This document shows, piece by piece, positions 1 to 8,587 of a DNA stretch of 64,000 nt. The stretch covers positions 1-64,000 of the forward strand of contig NZ_JAGGDJ010000022.1 of NCBI RefSeq assembly GCF_017652985.1, given 5' to 3'. Source of the DNA: Paenibacillus artemisiicola (GTDB lineage Bacteria > Bacillota > Bacilli > Paenibacillales > Paenibacillaceae). Position 1 is the first letter of the stretch, and each line of letters begins with the position of its first letter. The notes under the pieces are model-generated. The model was given only the letters and a program-made list of their open reading frames with translations, was not told where the DNA came from and searched no databases. The translations under genes were made by a program, and so were the position numbers.

Positions 1-70
1 CTAGACTTCATTTATAACGCCTCCTAAGGTGAGTTCTGAGGGCTGCAACCCAGTACATACTCATCCTAGC

Positions 71-243
71 GAGGCGTTCGTTTTTCTGCAAATCGCATCT
101 ACTAACACCTACAGGAATGTTAACGGGACACGTTAGTTGAACAAAGCGAGATCAAAGAAAGGGCCATCCCGCAAAGGATGGCCCTAAAACTTGCCGTTAG
201 ACAGCGCCGGAGAACCGTACCCTAAGTGACGGCGAAAAAACTT
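71..243 (+). repeat. Dispersed repeat family R1, copy A
   Basis: Two blocks of a short intergenic repeat lie here. The first (71-145) runs from GAGGCGTTCGTTTTT to ACAGGAATGTTAACGGGACACG and closely matches 5185-5257. The second (about 192-243) has the CCGTTA...GTAACGGCG-type sequence also seen at 2975 and 5137. The blocks flank the hairpin at 160-185. Similar blocks occur in inverted order at 44615-44795, so this is a family and not a chance match. No protein is encoded. Confidence 0.65.
160..185 (-). terminator. Terminator of the blaI/blaR1-like operon
   Basis: A perfect 10-bp inverted repeat, AGGGCCATCC / GGATGGCCCT, with a 6-nt loop. Read on the minus strand it is followed by TTTCTTT, as expected for an intrinsic terminator about 100 bp after the minus-strand peptidase gene. 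It sits inside repeat copy A. Confidence 0.7.
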
Positions 244-286
244 TCCTATGCCGCTATGTCCAAAGGTATCCCTTTCATCCCAGAAG

Positions 287-2476
287 CTATTGCCCGGAGG
301 TCGAAATGATAGCATTCAGGCTGTCTTCCTGGTACTTTTGCTTGTCTATGCCAGAGAAAACGGCAGTATAATAAACGTCGTCCTGCTTCCACAAGTAATA
401 AGGAAAATTCACTTCGGTGCCGGATGGGAAGTAAACATGGTTATTGTCCTCATAAGCCGTAATTTCGACGCCGCCAAGCTCGAGTTTCCGAGTGAGAGAG
501 AGCTTGGACGTATCAAAAAGCGGATCCTTACTCTGATAAAGCAATAAAGTATCGTTTATATCGTAGCTGGAGGAATCGTTCGGTGCGGAATAGGTCGTCC
601 ACAGAGCGTCTGTCTCTTGTCTGAACGCATATCCCGTATTCTGATCGCCGGCTCTAAGCATTATCGAACCGCTCAATTGGAGTCCGGACAATTCCAACGG
701 GATTTTCATCTTAAAGCCGAGAACGTTCTTCGCCGCAAGCAAATCCTCCTCGTCATAAAGGGGAAATGAATTTCCTTCCCCATCGTAGCGGACATGCTGA
801 ACTTGCTGCGGGAAAACAAAGGATTGTACCATTTTTGCAAGCTCATCTTGCGACATGTGCTCGCTATAATAATCGATTGTGTACGATACACCGCCATCCT
901 GCCAGTAGAAGCTTTTGCCCGTTTCGGGCCTTTGTTTGTAGCGCCTCTTATCGGTGAATAGAATGCCTTTGACATCGCTGATCGTCACGGCTTCCTGTCG
1001 GTATTCGGGAGTCTCGTTCGCACGTTGGAAATGAGCCCCCCGCAATTGATTGTGCTCCAACAAATTGCCGTTGCCCTTGGAAGCTTTAATCTCTATGGTT
1101 TGTTCATTTTTTTGGCCAAAGTTGGCTACGAAAGTAATGGAGGCTACATCAATAAGATCGGCATCGTTGGGACGGGTGAAATTTCTATAATATAATACAT
1201 TCTCAAACCGATAACCTTCTGGAAGATAATCAGGCACTTTAAAGGCATATTTCGGAAAATCGAGTGCGCGGCCGAGACTATGGAACCATCTGAACGAATC
1301 ATTGTATATCGGATATAGATCCAAACCAAGGTTTGTTGCTTGGACGGCAACAGCCGACTCGGTACCCTTCCGGGCATCTGTCGCATTAGTGAGCAAGATG
1401 GAGCTCAAGACAAGAACGAAGAGAATAGCAGCGGCAGATAGTTTGTACGAATCTTTCTTAAACTTGGCGATCATCATGATTCTCCGTTTCGCTTCATGTT
1501 TGCCGTCCCCGAAATGCGATTGGTTGATCCGAGGAGAGAACTGTCGGAATAAGCGCGACAGCATGAGCAGGGTCATGCCATAGGACCTAGCTTCATGCTC
1601 GCCCAGCGCTTCAAGAACACTTGAGTCGCAGGCCACCTCCTGGTCGACCTTCATCTTTCTTAGGGAAAGCCACACAAAAGGGTTATACCAATGAAGCCCT
1701 ATGGAGAGAATCCACAGGGAGTTGAACCATAAATCCTTACGTTTGTAGTGAATCAGCTCATGCATCAGGATGTGGGTCAGCTGAATTGAATCGGCGATTG
1801 TGCCGATATCTTCGGGCAAATAAATTCTCGGCTTCCACAAGCCATAGAGACAAGGGCTGCCAAGACGGCTTGTTTCATAGGCGACTATCCGTTTTTTAAT
1901 GTTAAGCTTCCGTTTGCACGCCTCAAGAACGGCGAGTACTTCAGCGTCCTCGATCGGTAGGGAGTTTCCGACTCTTCCGCGGAATAACAGTATGCTAAAC
2001 AGGTAGTATCCTCCCAAGCATAGAAGCCCTGCAAGCCATATTAACGAGCCAATCGATAGCCACGTTAGTCCGTTCGCGGTCCTTGGGGAATAGTCTTGAG
2101 AAGAATGTGTTATGGCTGAAATTCGTGGTACGTCCCCCGGGTTCGGGGCGAGCTCGTGTTTTTTTCCATCAAAATCATTTGATTGAACTTCCGAGCCGGC
2201 ACCTGTCTTAGTAAAGGGAGCGGGCTGCCTACTCGTCTGACCTAAATTCCATTCCATCAGGGAAGATTGCGGCATCACATTAAACAGGCTTATAGGACTC
2301 TGCGGAGCAATGGGAAGCAGAAGTTTAATCAACATCAGAAACCACAATAGATGAACGACTCTAGGCTTAAGGTACTTGTGTAACAGCCCCCGGATCAAGA
2401 GCAGGATCAATGCGATTACCGTCGATGCCAGTGACGCAGCGAACAGAAGAGAGAAGACCGATTCCAGAACCTTCAT
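287..2476 (-). CDS. BlaR1/MecR1-type M56 membrane metallopeptidase
   Basis: A 729-residue protein with several N-terminal membrane segments (about residues 5-30, 35-55 and 140-165). An M56-family zinc motif HELIH lies at residues 239-243, followed by RKDLW. A further membrane segment lies near residue 350. The C-terminal half is a long extracellular-type region with the phrase VPDYLPEGYRFENV, seen in DUF4367-like sensor domains; the penicillin-binding domain of classical BlaR1 is not evident. In the family, ligand sensing activates the peptidase and leads to inactivation of the partner BlaI repressor. The start codon overlaps the stop of the upstream repressor gene (ATGA-type), so the two are translationally coupled. 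No beta-lactamase gene lies in this window, so the signal may be another envelope stress. Confidence 0.85.
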   Translation of the reverse strand: MKVLESVFSLLFAASLASTVIALILLLIRGLLHKYLKPRVVHLLWFLMLIKLLLPIAPQSPISLFNVMPQSSLMEWNLGQTSRQPAPFTKTGAGSEVQSNDFDGKKHELAPNPGDVPRISAITHSSQDYSPRTANGLTWLSIGSLIWLAGLLCLGGYYLFSILLFRGRVGNSLPIEDAEVLAVLEACKRKLNIKKRIVAYETSRLGSPCLYGLWKPRIYLPEDIGTIADSIQLTHILMHELIHYKRKDLWFNSLWILSIGLHWYNPFVWLSLRKMKVDQEVACDSSVLEALGEHEARSYGMTLLMLSRLFRQFSPRINQSHFGDGKHEAKRRIMMIAKFKKDSYKLSAAAILFVLVLSSILLTNATDARKGTESAVAVQATNLGLDLYPIYNDSFRWFHSLGRALDFPKYAFKVPDYLPEGYRFENVLYYRNFTRPNDADLIDVASITFVANFGQKNEQTIEIKASKGNGNLLEHNQLRGAHFQRANETPEYRQEAVTISDVKGILFTDKRRYKQRPETGKSFYWQDGGVSYTIDYYSEHMSQDELAKMVQSFVFPQQVQHVRYDGEGNSFPLYDEEDLLAAKNVLGFKMKIPLELSGLQLSGSIMLRAGDQNTGYAFRQETDALWTTYSAPNDSSSYDINDTLLLYQSKDPLFDTSKLSLTRKLELGGVEITAYEDNNHVYFPSGTEVNFPYYLWKQDDVYYTAVFSGIDKQKYQEDSLNAIISTSGQ

Positions 2477-2850
2477 GGCCTCTTCTTGTTCTCCAAGATT
2501 TGTTGAAGCGCCTCAATATCTTTCTCCGAGAGGTTCTCTTCTTCGAGAAATTTCGCGCATAGCATCCCTACGGCTCCTTTATACACCCTATTCAGGAATG
2601 AACGGTTCTCGGCTTTTAAGTATTCCTCATGTGAAACCAGCGGATAGTAGAGGTAGTTCCGGCCGGATTTTTCGAATCGAATCGCTTTTTTCTTGTGAAG
2701 CCTATTCAGGAAGGTTTTAATCGTCTGATCGGACCATTGCATTTGTTGGGATAATTTAACAATTATCTCGCTGGCGGACAAGGGCTCCTTGTGCCAGAGA
2801 AGCTTCATGACTTCGCTTTCAGCCTCGGTAATGTGCGGGGACTCGAGCAT
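2473..2850 (-). CDS. BlaI/MecI-type winged-helix repressor
   Basis: About 125 residues, the usual BlaI/MecI length, beginning ML-ESPHITEAESEVMKLLW, the family's typical opening. A winged helix occupies roughly residues 5-75, with QWSDQTIKTFLNRLHKK as recognition helix, followed by a C-terminal dimerisation helix. An ATG 26 codons further upstream is in frame but would place the operators inside the gene, so the ATG at 2850 is preferred; a purine-rich AGAAGGGTGA stretch precedes it. The last bases overlap the peptidase start. In this family the dimer represses its own operon and is inactivated after the membrane partner is triggered. Confidence 0.85.
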   Translation of the reverse strand: MLESPHITEAESEVMKLLWHKEPLSASEIIVKLSQQMQWSDQTIKTFLNRLHKKKAIRFEKSGRNYLYYPLVSHEEYLKAENRSFLNRVYKGAVGMLCAKFLEEENLSEKDIEALQQILENKKRP

Positions 2851-2874
2851 CCTATTCACCCTTCTCAACCTTCT

Positions 2875-2916
2875 GTTTACATTCGTAAACGATATTGCAA
2901 GATTACAGATGTAAAC
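2875..2916 (-). promoter_or_regulatory. Tandem BlaI-type operators
   Basis: Two dyads lie just upstream of the repressor start: GTTTACATTCGTAAAC at 2875-2890 (perfect palindrome) and GATTACAGATGTAAAC at 2901-2916. The second contains TACAGATGTA, matching the TACAnnTGTA core known for BlaI/MecI/CopY repressors. Centres are 26 bp apart. Autoregulation of the operon is inferred. Confidence 0.6.
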
Positions 2917-2974
2917 GTAACTTGTCAAGCATAAAAAACTCTTGTAGTTACGAACCTATTCTTAGCCGATGCCC

Positions 2975-3025
2975 CCGTTAAGCTGAACCGTACCACAAGT
3001 AACGGCGGAAACTTTTTTTGCAGGA
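2975..3025 (+). repeat. Repeat family R1, copy B (partial)
   Basis: The segment CCGTTAAGCTGAACCGTACC through GTAACGGCGGAAAC matches the second block of copy A and the first block of copy C (5137). The ends CCGTTA and TAACGG form a short inverted repeat. The rest of 2929-3194 shows no gene. Confidence 0.55.
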
Positions 3026-3194
3026 AGAACATGGAGGGGTATGAGCTTCAGCAAAACGCTGCAAATTAATAGGGGTTCGTAGCCCAAATCGAACTCCATA
3101 GTTATATCCAAACGTCCATACTTACGGAAAGGAAGAGGATTTGCATTATCGTGTGGAGAATCAATTTATCCTCTGGGTTCGTCGCAGAGGGGAT

Positions 3195-4097
3195 TCATAC
3201 GTTAATAGTCCTCAGGTGCTTTATATCTTGTATAGGCGAAAGACCAAACATTCGGGAATACTCACGGCTGAATTGCGACGGACTTTCATATCCTACCCGG
3301 AATGAAACATCCGCGGCATCTGTTGACTCGGCTAATAACAGACGCCGTGCTTCTTGCAGTCTCAGTTGTTTTTGGAACTGAATAGGGCTCATAGCGGTTA
3401 CCTCTTTAAAGTGCCTATGAAGCGAAGAAACACTCATATTGGCTAAATCCGCAAGCTCCTCAATCCGAAAAGATCTATCATAGTTATTCATGATATGTTC
3501 GATAACATCTCGGATTCGTTTGGTACTGCTCCCTTCGATTGCCATCTGCTCCAGCATAACCCCATGTTGCCCTTGCAGAACCTTATAGAGAATTTCCTTC
3601 GTGAAGAGAGGAGCTAGTACCGATATATCCTTGGGATTTTCTAGCAAACGAACTAACCTGATTACTGCATCCAATAAAGATAATTCTATCCGGCTGACAA
3701 ACATGCCTCGCTTAGCGCTTACTTTCGGACCAACCCGAGTTTCAGAATCGCTTAAAATCTCTAAGATTTGACTAGGTGTAAATTCGAGTTTGAGAGACAA
3801 ATACGGAACTGGGGAAGAGGCTTCCATGACTTGGCTGGTTACCGGTAAGTCAACGGATGCAACAAGGTAATCGGCAGGGCCGTATCTAAAGCTCTCATGT
3901 GCCAGCAATACCTCCTTCACACCCTGAACGACCATGCAAAAGGAAGGATTGTAAACTCCAAAATTTGATCCAGTAACATGAGATCGACGAGTGAAAGATA
4001 AAAACGGAATAGCAGTCATGTGAACTCCGTCCTTGCCGGAATAACGCTCAATGAGTTGGGCAAGCTCCTCCTGTTGTTTATGTATCCGTTCAGACAT
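3195..4097 (-). CDS. AraC-family regulator (AraC_N type)
   Basis: A 300-residue protein. Residues about 20-175 resemble the AraC_N (PF06719) ligand-sensing domain typical of regulators next to oxidoreductases. The C-terminal 100 residues carry the two helix-turn-helix motifs of AraC proteins (IEELADLANMSVSSLHRHFK and the RVGYESPSQFSREYSRMFG region). The ATG at 4097 is chosen because AAGGAGGATTTT lies directly before it; a longer in-frame start at 4184 has no such site. It is divergent from a short-chain dehydrogenase with 163 bp between the starts, so it probably controls that gene. The effector cannot be read from sequence. Confidence 0.85.
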   Translation of the reverse strand: MSERIHKQQEELAQLIERYSGKDGVHMTAIPFLSFTRRSHVTGSNFGVYNPSFCMVVQGVKEVLLAHESFRYGPADYLVASVDLPVTSQVMEASSPVPYLSLKLEFTPSQILEILSDSETRVGPKVSAKRGMFVSRIELSLLDAVIRLVRLLENPKDISVLAPLFTKEILYKVLQGQHGVMLEQMAIEGSSTKRIRDVIEHIMNNYDRSFRIEELADLANMSVSSLHRHFKEVTAMSPIQFQKQLRLQEARRLLLAESTDAADVSFRVGYESPSQFSREYSRMFGLSPIQDIKHLRTINV

Positions 4098-4260
4098 AAA
4101 ATCCTCCTTGTTCCTCCAATCTTGATAGTTCCATCTTAATTCATATTCGTACGTAACGTATATGGCTGTGAGAGTATTAGGCAATCATTTGAGAAGAATG
4201 GGATATCGGTCGCCTTTTCATCTGTTGCATAATAAGGAAACCGATAAAGGAGGAGATTAT

Positions 4261-5049
4261 ATGAATACACAGGGAAGATATACAGTTATTACCGGAGCAA
4301 GCTCTGGTATCGGTTACGCGACAGCTAAGGCCTTCGCAAAACGAAAGAAAAACATCATACTTGTTGCTCGCCGCCAAAGCAATCTGAATGAATTGAAAAG
4401 AGGAATCTTACAGGAAAATCCTGATCTGGATATTGTGATTAAAGCAGTCGATATTTCTGTCAATCAAAACGCCCATCAACTCTATCGAGAGTTAAATCCG
4501 TATCAAATCGAAACATGGATTAATAATGCAGGTTTCGGCAGCTATGACAGTGTGTATGGTCAAGACTTGGAAAAGATTGAAGCCCTGCTGCGCCTAAACG
4601 TGGAAGCCCTAACGATCTTTTCGTCTTTATATGTACGTGACTATCGAGACGTGGATGGTACTCAATTAATCAATATATCTTCAGCTGGTGGATACACAAT
4701 CGTGCCAACGGCCGTTATCTACTGTGCTACCAAGTTTTTTGTCAGTGCATTTACCGAGGGATTGGCCCATGAACTGAAAGCCGCCAATGCAAAATTACAA
4801 GCTAAAGTTTTGGCACCAGCGGCAACCAAAACCGAATTTGGAAAAGTGGCAAACAATACGAGCGAGTATGACTATGACAAAAATTTTAGTGCGTACCATA
4901 CAGGTGATGAAATAGCCAATTTTCTCTTGAAGCTTTATGATAGCAACATGACTGTTGGTAGAGTTGACAGAGAAGCCTTTGAATACAAACTTAGTGAACC
5001 TCTTTTTGATTATGCAGGTAACTCTAAGAATAACCAAAAGTCTAGCTGA
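4261..5049 (+). CDS. Short-chain dehydrogenase/reductase
   Basis: A 262-residue classical SDR. The nucleotide-binding motif TGASSGIG is at residues 11-18, NNAGFG near residue 88, a serine in NISSAGG, and the catalytic pair Tyr154/Lys158 in YCATK. It is expected to be a cytosolic NAD(P)-dependent oxidoreductase of unknown substrate. The start at 4261 follows AAAGGAGGAGATT; upstream in-frame codons in the 4162 extension lack a ribosome site. It is divergent from the AraC regulator at 3195-4097. Repeat copy C follows the gene. Confidence 0.88.
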   Translation: MNTQGRYTVITGASSGIGYATAKAFAKRKKNIILVARRQSNLNELKRGILQENPDLDIVIKAVDISVNQNAHQLYRELNPYQIETWINNAGFGSYDSVYGQDLEKIEALLRLNVEALTIFSSLYVRDYRDVDGTQLINISSAGGYTIVPTAVIYCATKFFVSAFTEGLAHELKAANAKLQAKVLAPAATKTEFGKVANNTSEYDYDKNFSAYHTGDEIANFLLKLYDSNMTVGRVDREAFEYKLSEPLFDYAGNSKNNQKSS

Positions 5050-5136
5050 ATGATTAAATAAGGCGAACGGCTTTATGAGATTGTTTCAATAGAATCGCCG
5101 AAGGAGTTGTCTGCGACAGCTCTCTCGTCGATATGA

Positions 5137-5258
5137 CCGTTAAGCTGAATCTTATCACAAATAACGGTAAGTTCCTGCGAAATTGAGGCGCTCGTTTTTG
5201 TTCAAACACCAATTATTCGTTTTACAGGAATTCTAACGGGACACGATAGTTTAACAAA
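5137..5258 (+). repeat. Repeat family R1, copy C
   Basis: Contains, in order, CCGTTAAGCTGAATCTTATC...TAACGG, GAGGCGCTCGTTTTTG (from 5185) and TACAGGAATTCTAACGGGACACG ending TTTAACAAA at 5257. This joins the two blocks of copy A in one stretch. The copy ends two bases before the start codon of the next gene, so the repeat provides or replaces that gene's leader. Confidence 0.65.
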
Positions 5259-5259
5259 A

Positions 5260-5676
5260 ATGAAGGCAGCTGATCAGTTTATGGAATTAACAAAAAGAGC
5301 TATTCCAAAAGATAAATATGATGTTGAGAGCTTAAAGTCCTTACGTGGACTAGATATTGGACAAATAAAGTTGATATTGCCACTGCTTATGGAATGGTTG
5401 CAAGATATCAATTGGCCGGTTGCGCCGCCATTATCTAAAGCCTTGGCCGATTATGGAATTGTTTTGTTGCCATTTTTTAGACTTGTGTTAAACAGTGGGG
5501 ATCCTCAGTGGCAATTTAGTGTAATGCATTCATTAATAAGAGAGTTGCCGAAGGATATTTCTATTCATCTTAAAGAAGATTTATTGAGAATCGTACTACA
5601 ACCAACCCAGGGTGAATTGCTGGAAGAGTTAAATATTTTGGCTAAAGAAACAATCGACTACATAGAGGTGCTTTAA
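5260..5676 (+). CDS. DUF5071-like protein
   Basis: A 138-residue acidic, helical protein without signal peptide or membrane segment. The pattern LPLLMEWLQDINWPVAPPL followed by paired helices resembles DUF5071, a small HEAT-like family often found near polymorphic toxins and immunity genes; the role here is unknown. The first ATG abuts repeat copy C and has no clear ribosome binding site, so the native N-terminus or promoter may have been displaced. An in-frame ATG at 5281 is an alternative start. No toxin gene is recognisable nearby. Confidence 0.6.
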   Translation: MKAADQFMELTKRAIPKDKYDVESLKSLRGLDIGQIKLILPLLMEWLQDINWPVAPPLSKALADYGIVLLPFFRLVLNSGDPQWQFSVMHSLIRELPKDISIHLKEDLLRIVLQPTQGELLEELNILAKETIDYIEVL

Positions 5677-5691
5677 ATATAATACCATTAT

Positions 5692-5745
5692 GCTCCCTCG
5701 GTACAATGCAGTTTTCTCACGAATGCTCGCTTATTCGCAGGATCT
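5692..5745 (+). repeat. Repeat family R1, copy E (outer block)
   Basis: The stretch GCTCCCTCG followed by TTTTCTCACGAATGCTCGCT and TATTCGCAG recurs in reverse complement at about 44740-44795, inside copy D. It is the outer block of the repeat, here separated from the remainder. Confidence 0.65.
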
Positions 5746-6251
5746 CTCCAATGGATGAATCGCGATTCGGACAGAAGAGGGGATGTACCGTCAAGTTTGG
5801 CAACCAAAGCGCATGCGGGAACAGAAGGGGCGAGTTTTCGCTCCTTTTTAATGCTTTAATGCACGCTGCTTCCACGTACCTCCGGAGGCTTTCACTCCCA
5901 TTTCTCGACGGGTCGATGCCCTTTCATTCCTTCGTTACGCCTATCCGGCGGGTGGAGGCCGGTTATCCTAACGGCTACGGGTCTGTGCCCTTTTGCCCAA
6001 CGCAATCCGGTACTCCGTGCAGTCTTGAGATCCCGCGAATAAGCCAATTTTCATGGTAAATAAGAAGTGGCTAAGCAGCTAGTTTCAAGAGTAGAACGAT
6101 CCGGTTCGTAAGCTTCACCGCTTTGTGCCATGGCAACCAAAAGGCGTGCCAGCTTGCCGCATAGCGTTGATGGCATCTTGTTTGATGGTTAAAATTACGT
6201 TTATCTGCTAAAAATAAATTCCAGAGCAGTTCAGTTTATTTAGCTGAAGAG
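5746..6251 (+). repeat. Non-coding stretch with dispersed repeat R2, copy 1
   Basis: No convincing gene is seen. Positions about 5975-6162 are strongly similar to 31892-32070 in the same orientation; shared phrases include CAATCCGGTACTCCGTGCAG, AGCAGCTAAGCAG-like and AAGGCGTGCCAGCTTGCCGC. The upstream part (5820-5990) contains several GC-rich complementary stretches and may be structured. It is probably insertion-sequence or retroelement debris; I could not assign a family. The last 90 bp contain the leader of the next gene. Confidence 0.5.
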
Positions 6252-6263
6252 GTGGATTTGTTC

Positions 6264-7793
6264 ATGCGCGACATTCATTTGGTTCCAGTTTCCTATTTCC
6301 CATCAGAAAATCTTGAATTCCCCATGGTCGCTACCCTCCAAACCATTACACCGAATCAATTATTTTACGTAAGAAATCATTTTGAATACCCGACAATCGA
6401 TATAAACACCTGGTACCTTTCAATTGAAGAGTTAGTGGATCAACCAATTAAATTTACGTTTGCTGATTTGAAAAACATGAATAAGGTCACGCTATCCGCT
6501 ACACTAGAGTGTGCAGGAAACAAGCGTTCGTTATTTGAAAGGAAAGCACAAGGTAACCAATTCAAGCTCGGTGCAATAAGCAACGCCATTTGGGGAGGCG
6601 TTCGACTAAAGGATGTATTAGACCAAGCAGGGATATCCCCAAGTGCGACTGAGATTGTTTTTGAAGGATTAGATTACGGCCACCGAAATGACATGGATGG
6701 ACAGGTATTTTTCAAAAGAAGTCTTCCTGTTGCCAAAGCACTTCACCCGGATACTTTATTGGCTTATGAAATGAATGGCGAACCGCTCTCCGATAAACAT
6801 GGTTTTCCAATAAGACTAATTGTGCCTGGATGGTATGCAGTTGCATCTGTTAAATGGCTGCATAGGATCAGAGTTGTAGATCAACCATTCAAGGGACCGT
6901 TTCAAAGTATAGATTATGTCATTCTAAAAAAAGAAAACGACTACAAACGTGCACTACCGTTATCACCAGTTTTAATCAATTCAACGATAGCATCTCCTAC
7001 AGAAGAGGAAGAGTTGGCTGTTGGCACCAACGTGGTACAAGGATATGCTTGGGCTGGTGAGCATTCTGTAATGAAAGTAGAGATTAGTACAGATGGCGGG
7101 ACACTCTGGACTGAAGCAAACATACTTGATCCTGATGTTCCCTATTCATGGAGGAGATGGTCTTTTGCGTGGGATGCGCAAAAACCAGGTCAATACACGA
7201 TTATGAGTAAGGCAACGAACGATCAAGGAGATGTTCAACCGCTAAAGGCTGAATGGAATGTAAAAGGTTACCAAAATAATTCCATCCATGCCGTAAATGT
7301 TCATGTGACAGCCCCAGACTTGGTAAATTCAGTCAATAATATTCTACAGGAAACAAAACAACAAGGAGTGTTTGAGTTGCTTACATTGGAGATTGCGAAA
7401 CAATTGCTCGAGGTTGCGGAACAGAAAGCTCGTCAAATGGGACTCGCCTTCGATATCGCAATCGTCGACGCCGGGGCGAACTTGGTCGCTTTCCACCGGA
7501 TGGACTATGCCCGGATCGCCGGGATCGAAATCTCCAAGGGGAAGGCCTGGACAAGTGTAACCATGCAAATGCCCACGGCTAACTTAGCCCAGTCGGCGCT
7601 TCCCGGCGGTCAACACTATGGGGTCAACACGACAAACCAAGGGGCAGTCACCATCTTGGGAGGCGGTATACCACTCGTCCACGAAGGCATGATTGTCGGC
7701 GGTATCGGCGTCGCCGGAGGCACCATGGAGCAAGACATGGAAGTGGCTAATGCCGCCGTTCAAGCGTTCGCCACTGTAGTTGGGATGAAATAG
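6264..7793 (+). CDS. Sulfite oxidase-like molybdoenzyme fused to a GlcG/HbpS-like domain
   Basis: About 509 residues from the ATG at 6264, which follows GAAGAGGTGG; a GTG at 6252 is the alternative. Residues about 1-350 match the sulfite-oxidase family. The molybdenum-ligand cysteine (residue 83) sits in LECAGNKRS, the KHGFPIRLIVPGWYAVASVK signature follows, then a Mo-co dimerisation domain ending EWNVKGYQNNSIH. Residues about 371-509 are a complete GlcG/HbpS (DUF336) domain, with IVDAGANLVAFHRMD and the glycine-rich GGIGVAGGT near its end. No signal peptide is seen. The two halves differ in base composition, the second being more GC-rich. Inside the reading frame AAGGAG lies 8 nt before an in-frame TTG at 7377, a ready-made start for the second domain alone. 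A fused protein, two overlapping products, or a recent fusion by loss of a stop codon are all possible. Confidence 0.8.
   Translation: MRDIHLVPVSYFPSENLEFPMVATLQTITPNQLFYVRNHFEYPTIDINTWYLSIEELVDQPIKFTFADLKNMNKVTLSATLECAGNKRSLFERKAQGNQFKLGAISNAIWGGVRLKDVLDQAGISPSATEIVFEGLDYGHRNDMDGQVFFKRSLPVAKALHPDTLLAYEMNGEPLSDKHGFPIRLIVPGWYAVASVKWLHRIRVVDQPFKGPFQSIDYVILKKENDYKRALPLSPVLINSTIASPTEEEELAVGTNVVQGYAWAGEHSVMKVEISTDGGTLWTEANILDPDVPYSWRRWSFAWDAQKPGQYTIMSKATNDQGDVQPLKAEWNVKGYQNNSIHAVNVHVTAPDLVNSVNNILQETKQQGVFELLTLEIAKQLLEVAEQKARQMGLAFDIAIVDAGANLVAFHRMDYARIAGIEISKGKAWTSVTMQMPTANLAQSALPGGQHYGVNTTNQGAVTILGGGIPLVHEGMIVGGIGVAGGTMEQDMEVANAAVQAFATVVGMK
7363..7379 (+). promoter_or_regulatory. Internal ribosome binding site and TTG start of the GlcG-like domain
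   Basis: AAGGAG at 7363-7368 is followed after 8 nt by TTG (7377), in frame, giving MLTLEIAKQLLEVAEQKA, the normal N-terminus of free-standing GlcG-like proteins. This suggests the domain was, and perhaps still is, translated separately. Confidence 0.5.
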
Positions 7794-8442
7794 CATTACA
7801 AAAGAGACAATTATACCGCCAAGTGACATTACCAATTAGACCGAGCAGGTACTTCAGATAACCGATCGCTTTCACTATACGACCGAACGAGAAGCCAGTC
7901 GGCATCACCCGGTTTTGTATGAGTGGCTGAAGCTTCTGGTAGAGCTCTAAATTTACAAGAAGGCTCATCGAGAACAGCTGTCAACGGGGCGACATTGCCC
8001 AATGTGGATGGCACGATCTTCATGCGAAGCGACTGGGTGGCCGGAACGTTGCAACTCGATGATGACCGGTGGATTTATGAGTACTGGTGTACTGGAGCCA
8101 TGAAAGAAGTGGATAACGACTCGCAACCCACTTAGTCTTCTGAAGTACAATCCAGATATAGACGGGTTAAACTCTCTCACGTCAGCATCCTTCTTTTCAA
8201 GCGGTTCGTAGGTGTTCATACCCGGAGCGAATCTCGGCTCAACCTTTTCAGTATCTTTCTTGTAATATCACTCCCGAAGGCACACTCTTACCGGCCCGAA
8301 TCCGATCCGGTCGCCGGTTGAGCGATATCCTGTGAACCAAAGCTGATGATATGGCGGAGAAGGTTCAGTTGAATATATGCCGTACTAATGAAGATGTAAC
8401 ATATCATAAGCAGAAGAAGTGAAATAAGCGTAAAAAATTGCA
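7794..8442. other. Gap without recognisable gene
   Basis: Short open frames on both strands (for example 7923-8135 plus and 7965-8219 minus) overlap each other and resemble nothing I recognise. There is no ribosome binding site before them. The region probably contains decayed sequence between the fusion gene and transporter 1. Confidence 0.4.
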
Positions 8443-8478
8443 AAAAAGGACGTTTCTCGCCGTGGGAACGTCTTTTTG
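8443..8478 (+). terminator. Terminator-like hairpin
   Basis: AAAAAGGACGTT and AACGTCTTTTTG pair around a short loop with one bulge, ending in a T-run on the plus strand. It separates the gap upstream from the promoter of transporter 1. Confidence 0.5.
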
Positions 8479-8529
8479 TCGATCGAATAGGGCTCAAGAA
8501 TCAGTTTGCAAAGTTTACAGAGTAAGTAT

Positions 8530-8543
8530 TGTAATCGCTTTCG
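8530..8543 (+). promoter_or_regulatory. CRE-like site (catabolite control)
   Basis: TGTAATCGCTTTCG matches the CcpA consensus TGWAANCGNTNNCW at all but the last base. It lies about 190 bp upstream of the sugar-binding lipoprotein, consistent with carbon catabolite control; inferred from the motif only. Confidence 0.4.
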
Positions 8544-8571
8544 AATGAAACTATACTGTAGTCGAAGTCGG

Positions 8572-8587
8572 ACTTAAACGTTTCGGA
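8572..8587 (+). promoter_or_regulatory. Candidate LacI operator 1
   Basis: ACTTAAACGTTTCGGA shares its first 12 bases with the perfect palindrome ACTTAAACGTTTAAGT at 13054-13069. The AACGTT centre is typical of LacI-family operators. It lies about 145 bp upstream of the transporter lipoprotein gene and the LacI gene is in the same cluster. Confidence 0.55.

Noticed and set aside
4162..4260. Longer N-terminus for the SDR gene starting at 4162
   Set aside because: The strong AAAGGAGGAGATT site directly precedes the ATG at 4261, where the SDR fold begins.
5746..6162. Possible group II intron or other large ribozyme
   Set aside because: Some paired stretches and a repeated 3' part are visible, but I could not find a domain V-type end or a reverse transcriptase.
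7923..8219. Overlapping 70-84-codon frames on both strands
   Set aside because: No ribosome site, no similarity I recognise, and mutually overlapping; reported only as a gap.
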